From: JBOHHR01 sp050740975
Lineage (GTDB): Bacteria; Pseudomonadota; Gammaproteobacteria; JBOHHR01
DNA length: 18,225 nucleotides
Assembly (NCBI GenBank): GCA_050740975.1
Contig: JBOIEE010000328.1
Span: 1 to 18,225 of the forward strand
Direction: 5' to 3'
Made by a program: the position numbers and the translations under genes. Of this stretch, positions 15,096 through 18,225 are shown piece after piece (the stretch's first letter is position 1; every line of letters begins with the position of its first letter). The notes beneath the pieces are model-generated. The model searched no databases, was not told where the DNA came from, and worked only from the letters and a program-made list of their open reading frames with translations.

Positions 15096-15297
15096 TCAGG
15101 GCATGCGCAGGTTCACTAGAGGATGAGTGTCGTGCTCGGTCGCCCCGCCATTGAGGATCACATAGGGAAGTCCACGCTGGGCCGCGAGCAAAGGGATCGA
15201 AGCGGCCGGATACACGGAAAGCGTCGAGCGGAACGCGATGACGAGATCGCACTTTTCGTCGCGTGAATCGCTTCGTCCAGATCGTGCTTGCGCAGGC
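15096..15297 (-). pseudogene. Sir2-family deacetylase, C-terminal remnant
   Basis: Frame 15254-15096 reads 'KCDLVIAFRSTLSVYPAASIPLLAAQRGLPYVILNGGATEHDTHPLVNLRMP', matching the C-terminal part of sirtuins ('CDL.LV.GSSL.V.PAA..P..A...G..LVI.N...T..D'). The preceding 'SLRKHDLDEAIHAT' lies in another frame, so an indel sits in the AAAA run near 15252. The glycine usual in 'GSSL' is arginine here. Everything N-terminal (NAD-binding core, zinc cysteines) is missing, cut off where the lipoprotein gene ends at 15298. It is a dead fragment; with the MOSC relic it suggests an ancestral Sir2-MOSC gene neighbourhood. Confidence 0.7.
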
Positions 15298-15735
15298 TTA
15301 CTCCGCCGCTGCGAAAATAGACCCCAATACTTCCTTTACCATCTCAATCGGGGATCGTCTTTGTAACGATGGCTTGTACGATTCGCCCTCGGCAAGAAGA
15401 GAACCGTTTCTCGGATCTCTTACCTCAATGTTGAGCCTCAGCATGTACATGGTGACATCCCACATCCAATGATCCCGATACATAAGTACAGCATCAACAT
15501 CGTGAGGCTGCTCTTCTTCCAATCCTGTTTTCGCCTTATAGCCCAGCGCGTTGAGTTCATCCGCGATCACGCTATTGATCCCGCGCTCGTCTGCGCCAAG
15601 TTTGATGACATAGACCGTTCTTATCTTGCTCAAGTCAACGCCGGGAGAACGAGTGGACGACGTGGTGGCGCAGCCAGATAGAACTATAACCACTACAATA
15701 AATACAGTTCTAGCGCTTGCAAAATATTTTCTCAT
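15298..15735 (-). CDS. Putative lipoprotein, unknown function
   Basis: A 145-aa protein with a lipoprotein signal peptide: basic start (MRKYF), hydrophobic core, and lipobox VLSGC with the acylated cysteine at residue 22. The mature part has 'TVYVIKLGADERGINSVIADELNALGYKAKTGLEEEQPHDVDAVLMYRDHWMWDVTMYMLRLNIEVRDPRNGSLLAEGESY', an alternation of strands and one helix as in small lipoproteins of the YajG/DUF4136 type: a subunit-like fold with a 'which gene product ages' motif of sequence 'I.DEL...GY'. Exact family not assigned. The ATG start has no clear ribosome site. Its stop abuts the Sir2 remnant, so its 3' side marks a recombination junction. On the same strand upstream are a membrane protein and a second lipoprotein, suggesting a loose cluster. 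Confidence 0.65.
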   Translation of the reverse strand: MRKYFASARTVFIVVVIVLSGCATTSSTRSPGVDLSKIRTVYVIKLGADERGINSVIADELNALGYKAKTGLEEEQPHDVDAVLMYRDHWMWDVTMYMLRLNIEVRDPRNGSLLAEGESYKPSLQRRSPIEMVKEVLGSIFAAAE

Positions 15736-15979
15736 GCCGTAGTGGTCACAACTTACTGTAAATCATGATCCGTCGCAGCACGACGCAGCGCGTTAGCCAC
15801 TTTGCCCGCCCTTGCCGGACTAAATCTCAGTGGCCCCACCTTGTCCGCAGCGCACAACAATCGGGCCCAGTCGCTTACCTACCCCTGAGTCTGCCGGCCC
15901 CAGGAACACATGTGCTGTGGGTGCTGCCTAGCAACCTTTGCCCTCACGGTCTGACATGGTCTGTACTCCTTTGAATTAT

Positions 15980-16390
15980 TCATTGGCAGTTCATCCATAA
16001 AACTGTTCTGAGCCGTAATTGTAACGGTACCCCATTTCCCAATCGCAACCAAATCTCCCCGAACACTCTTACCACTAGACCGTTCACGATCTCAGCGCCA
16101 TTGGCTAGGAGCGAACTTACAAGACTTTCCCGCAAAAAATTTGCGGGCATATAGAGAGTAAAAAAAATGACGAAACCAATAGCGAAAGACAGCTTTTCGC
16201 GCTCGTCCTCTAGCTTTGCATCAATAAAAGATACCAACCGAAGAGCCCAAACAACACAAAACGAACATAGCACAAACGACCAACCAGCATAGTAAAATCC
16301 CCTTGAAGAATAGCCGATCTCGTAGGTCAGCCAAAAGCCGGCAACCCCAAAGATCGCACCCATTAAGCCAATGAATAGCGGTTTCGACAT
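15980..16390 (-). CDS. Small hypothetical membrane protein
   Basis: About 136 aa, unrecognised. There are two N-terminal hydrophobic segments ('LFIGLMGAIFGVAGFWLTY' and 'YYAGWSFVLCSFCVVWALRLVSF'), a charged loop ('DAKLEDEREK'), a third segment ('LSFAIGFVIFFTLYMPANFL') and a mildly amphipathic C-terminus, so it probably crosses the inner membrane three times. The ATG at 16390 starts right at the first segment and has only a weak AGGA close by; a TTG at 16405 is an alternative. It lies between two lipoprotein genes on the same strand with gaps of 244 bp and 73 bp. Its reality rests mainly on hydrophobic pattern and codon plausibility. Confidence 0.5.
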   Translation of the reverse strand: MSKPLFIGLMGAIFGVAGFWLTYEIGYSSRGFYYAGWSFVLCSFCVVWALRLVSFIDAKLEDEREKLSFAIGFVIFFTLYMPANFLRESLVSSLLANGAEIVNGLVVRVFGEIWLRLGNGVPLQLRLRTVLWMNCQ

Positions 16391-16463
16391 GGTCCTAGAA
16401 GACAAAAGAATCGAGCGTCGGGCACCTAAGAATAGAGGTCACAAGTCAAACCCAGTACGCTAG

Positions 16464-17198
16464 CTAGCGACTCAGCGCATTAGCCACCCCGCCGTCGTTG
16501 CGGAATTGCTTACCGAAGTCGCTAACGCACTCGCCCATGACCCCAGCGATGACGGATTCGGTAGGCCAAATGTACGTCCGTTCCGTACATCGCGCTTTGT
16601 ATTCGAACGTCTCTGGCGGATCGCCATTCTGGACGGACGAGACCTGCAACGAGATAGCCAAATCTCCGATGACGTCCCAATACAGCGGCGTGGTATCGGT
16701 ATGTACCTTGAACTCCGACATCGTAGCGGCGATTCGCACGCCACTGGGCGCGTCGCTCACCGTGTGACCCGCCGATTCGAGTTCGGAGACGATCACGTTG
16801 CCAAGCAAATGGGCTGGGCTCTGTGCAAAGCGTACATCTCCCATGGGCACCCCGAACGCGGCTTCGCGTGAACCACCGGAGGCATCGCTCCTTTTATCAA
16901 CGACGGGAAGCACCTGAACGGTTTTCGGCGGGATAGCAGATAGCGCACTACTTTCCGCAACAGGCATATATTCTGGCAATCGAACCGTCACCGGGGGCAT
17001 ATGGGTCGCACATCCTGATGTTGATACAGCGAATGCGACAAAGGAGAGCAGGGCTGCTTTACTCGTCTTGTTTATCCACCGATCCTTTGCTCGCGCAGCA
17101 AAACTTACATGCAGGCTCGGCCATAGGCTCAGCAGCGCAACCGCTTTTCGCGCTATCCGCTGCCACGTAAAGGCTCTTAGTGCTAGTACGAATGTCAT
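16464..17198 (-). CDS. Putative lipoprotein, YajG-like
   Basis: A lipobox 'VSTSGC' with the acylated cysteine at residue 63 (counting from the ATG at 17198) is followed by 'VTVRLPEYMP...TVQVLPVVDKRSDA...', then 'PAHLLGNVIVSELESAGHTV...GVRIAATMSEFKVHTDTTPLYWDVIGDLAISLQV...' and 'YIWPTESVIAGVMGECVSDFGKQF'. This layout (D.R motif, helix 'L...V..EL...GH.V', strand pairs) resembles YajG and related outer-membrane lipoproteins. A 62-residue leader is too long for a normal lipoprotein signal, and the stretch before 'NKTSKAALLSFVAFAVSTSGC' looks non-native. No ATG, GTG or TTG lies nearer; AAAGGA precedes an in-frame ATA near 17079. The true start may therefore be non-canonical or the 5' end may be altered. 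Confidence 0.62.
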   Translation of the reverse strand: MTFVLALRAFTWQRIARKAVALLSLWPSLHVSFAARAKDRWINKTSKAALLSFVAFAVSTSGCATHMPPVTVRLPEYMPVAESSALSAIPPKTVQVLPVVDKRSDASGGSREAAFGVPMGDVRFAQSPAHLLGNVIVSELESAGHTVSDAPSGVRIAATMSEFKVHTDTTPLYWDVIGDLAISLQVSSVQNGDPPETFEYKARCTERTYIWPTESVIAGVMGECVSDFGKQFRNDGGVANALSR

Positions 17199-17284
17199 GC
17201 GATAAGTGACACGTGAAAGTACTTATGGTTGGTACGCGCTCTTGTTCTGTCGCTATGTGTCGGCCTCTGTGACCTGATGCCTAA

Positions 17285-17394
17285 TGAGGCTGTAGAAAAG
17301 TCGAAAATCACAATTTCCAGCTACGTAAGCCATTGATCCTATATCTGATAATATGTCCAGCTTTGGTCAAAAATGGGGTCTTTCTACAGCCTCA
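17285..17394. repeat. 110-bp MITE-like element with 14-bp terminal inverted repeats
   Basis: TGAGGCTGTAGAAA (17285-17298) and its exact reverse complement (17381-17394) bound an AT-rich 110-bp segment with no gene. Beyond the 14 bases the ends diverge. The flanks show no obvious target-site duplication. This fits a non-autonomous IS derivative; the parent IS family is not identified. Confidence 0.6.
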
Positions 17395-17400
17395 ACAGCC

Positions 17401-17452
17401 GCATAACCGGCTGCCAATGAAGCGCAGCGGAGTTGGCAGTCCGAGTTGATGC
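17401..17452. repeat. attC-like imperfect stem-loop at intron 5' side
   Basis: GCATAAC-CGG-CTGCCAA (17401-17417) is complementary to TTGGCAG-T-CCG-A-GTTGATGC (17433-17452), with single extra bases only on the right arm. Paired GYATAAC/GTTRTGC-like ends and one-sided extrahelical bases recall integron attC sites, but the unpaired spacer usual between the R and L boxes is absent. It could instead be a terminator-like hairpin. It ends 4 bp before the group II intron. Confidence 0.35.
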
Positions 17453-17456
17453 GATG

Positions 17457-18225
17457 GTGTACGCCCGGCATGGGCATGAACTTATGGGGTGGAAGTCCCC
17501 TGTAGGAGTACCTGTAATGTCCAAATATAGGACAAAGATAACTACTAGCCGACGGCAAGGGCAAGTCCGCGAGGGCTTGTCTGAAGGAAGCTCGAGCGCA
17601 AAGGTGCGAGCCGACGAACAGAAACCGCATAGAAGGCTCAGTCTCCGGGCGAGTCAGCACAAGATGACGAAGCCCACCGGGTACGGGAGATAGGGTAAAT
17701 GCGGCGGTTGTGCACTGACAGCTCATGTTCTTATTCGGGGAGATCTGTCCGGCGAGCGGCCGAGGCAGGTTATGGGAGCCGGACTGAGGTCCGCGGTGAA
17801 AGCCGTGGGATAACCACCGGACCCTACCGCCTGTTCGTGGCAGCGCGCTCCGCGGTAACGCTGGGCGTGACCGGGCAGAAGGAAGCCAAGGCCGTAGTAG
17901 CCGACCGGGCCAGGAGGCCAGGATGGTGAAGGGCCGAACACGAAAGTACAAGGAGGAGCCGTGAGGTATTCGCCTTTGGCTGTGAACCCGACCGGGGGAG
18001 CCGAAGCGCGGCGTGTGTTCACGCAGCCAACCTTGCACGATAACCTGATGGAACGGATTGTAGACCCCGCGAATATGCGCCGGGCATGGAAGCGCGTGAA
18101 AGCCAACCAAGGGGCGCCCGGTAGTGACGGGATGACCCTTCAGGACTTTCCCACCTTCGCCCGTTTGCACTGGTCCGCCATCCGTCAAGCGTTGCTCGAT
18201 GGAACCTATCAACCAAAGCCCGTGC
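17457..18225 (+). mobile_element. Group II intron, 5' portion
   Basis: The likely 5' end is GTGTACGCCCGGCATGGGC at 17457, close to the GUGYG consensus. The next 500 nt are structured, GC-rich, gene-free RNA (e.g. GGGGTGGAAGTCCCC at 17490-17504 and paired GTAGGAGTACC / TGTCC-GGACA elements), typical of ribozyme domain I-IV. The reverse transcriptase gene begins at 17961, in the domain IV position. Domains V/VI and the 3' end lie outside the window. The structural class was not determined. Confidence 0.85.
17961..18225 (+). CDS. ltrA: Group II intron reverse transcriptase/maturase, N-terminal part
   Basis: The frame from GTG 17961 runs to the window edge without a stop. After about 28 variable residues it reads 'NLMERIVDPANMRRAWKRVKANQGAPGSDGMTLQDFPTFARLHWSAIRQALLDGTYQPKPV', the start (RT0/RT1 region) of intron-encoded reverse transcriptases that help splicing and carry the intron into new DNA sites. 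The GTG is preceded by AGGAGGAG at close spacing, a strong ribosome site. The catalytic YADD motif, maturase X domain and any endonuclease domain are beyond the edge, so intactness cannot be judged. The large minus-strand open frame in this region is a shadow. Confidence 0.9.
   Translation, partial: MRYSPLAVNPTGGAEARRVFTQPTLHDNLMERIVDPANMRRAWKRVKANQGAPGSDGMTLQDFPTFARLHWSAIRQALLDGTYQPKPV

Larger units (their letters stand above)
13079..18225. mobile_element. Integrase-bearing genomic island (right end outside)
   Basis: From the tRNA-Ser fragment to the window edge the content changes from housekeeping genes to an integrase, broken genes, short lipoprotein genes of unknown role, a MITE-like element and a group II intron. 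The geometry puts the element on the 5' side of the tRNA fragment, i.e. to the right, with the intact tRNA-Ser expected further right. The right boundary is not seen, and whether all of this arrived as one unit is inference. Confidence 0.5.

Noticed and set aside
15765..15974. 69-aa plus-strand frame between the lipoprotein and membrane protein genes
   Set aside because: No ribosome site, no domain and an odd composition; more likely spacer or relic sequence.
17367..18212. 281-aa minus-strand open frame
   Set aside because: It is antisense to the group II intron RNA and its reverse transcriptase start; low-complexity, proline- and arginine-rich.
1..18225. CRISPR array
   Set aside because: No regularly spaced direct repeats of about 24-40 bp were seen, and no cas-like gene is present.

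Overview
The window looks like a chromosomal segment of a moderately GC-rich proteobacterium with methylotrophic capacity, probably a gammaproteobacterium or a relative. The evidence is a XoxF-type lanthanide methanol dehydrogenase, ordinary proteobacterial housekeeping genes (purM-like, queC, cysC, galE), outer-membrane and lipoprotein genes, a P4-type integrase beside a tRNA-Ser fragment, and REP/MITE-like palindromes built on the 'GTAGCCCG...CGGGCTAC' theme. Species cannot be told from the sequence alone.

Layout. 1-1250: the 3' end of a PurM-like gene, then queC. 1251-1835: a decayed gene-poor stretch with a VapB antitoxin remnant and several palindromic repeats. 1836-5794 (minus): a large exported protein joining a FecR domain, a TPR array and an outer-membrane beta-barrel, followed by a small membrane-anchored protein with a (QPTLA)n linker. 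5906-8334: a DUF72 gene (plus) meeting, stop against stop, a Ku - MerR/TPR gene pair (minus). 8422-11111 (minus): xoxF with a strong terminator, and upstream of it a small exported cysteine-containing protein. 11205-12953: cysC and galE, divergent, with an orphan plus-strand terminator in the leader of galE.

13079-18225 is an accessory region. It begins at a 3' fragment of tRNA-Ser(CGA), which reads as one attachment site of an integrated element, followed by the integrase. Then come two decaying genes (MOSC and Sir2-like, both frameshifted), two lipoprotein genes with a small membrane protein between them, a 110-bp MITE-like element with 14-bp inverted ends, an attC-like stem-loop, and the 5' part of a group II intron whose reverse transcriptase runs off the window.

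Functional links are modest. Ku and the MerR/TPR protein are likely co-transcribed and may both serve non-homologous end joining. XoxF and the small exported protein may both serve periplasmic methanol oxidation. The FecR-TPR-barrel protein is the most unusual single gene. I found no clearly new multi-gene system; the best leads are that fusion with its small neighbour, the Ku-MerR/TPR pair, and the stem-loop/intron junction.
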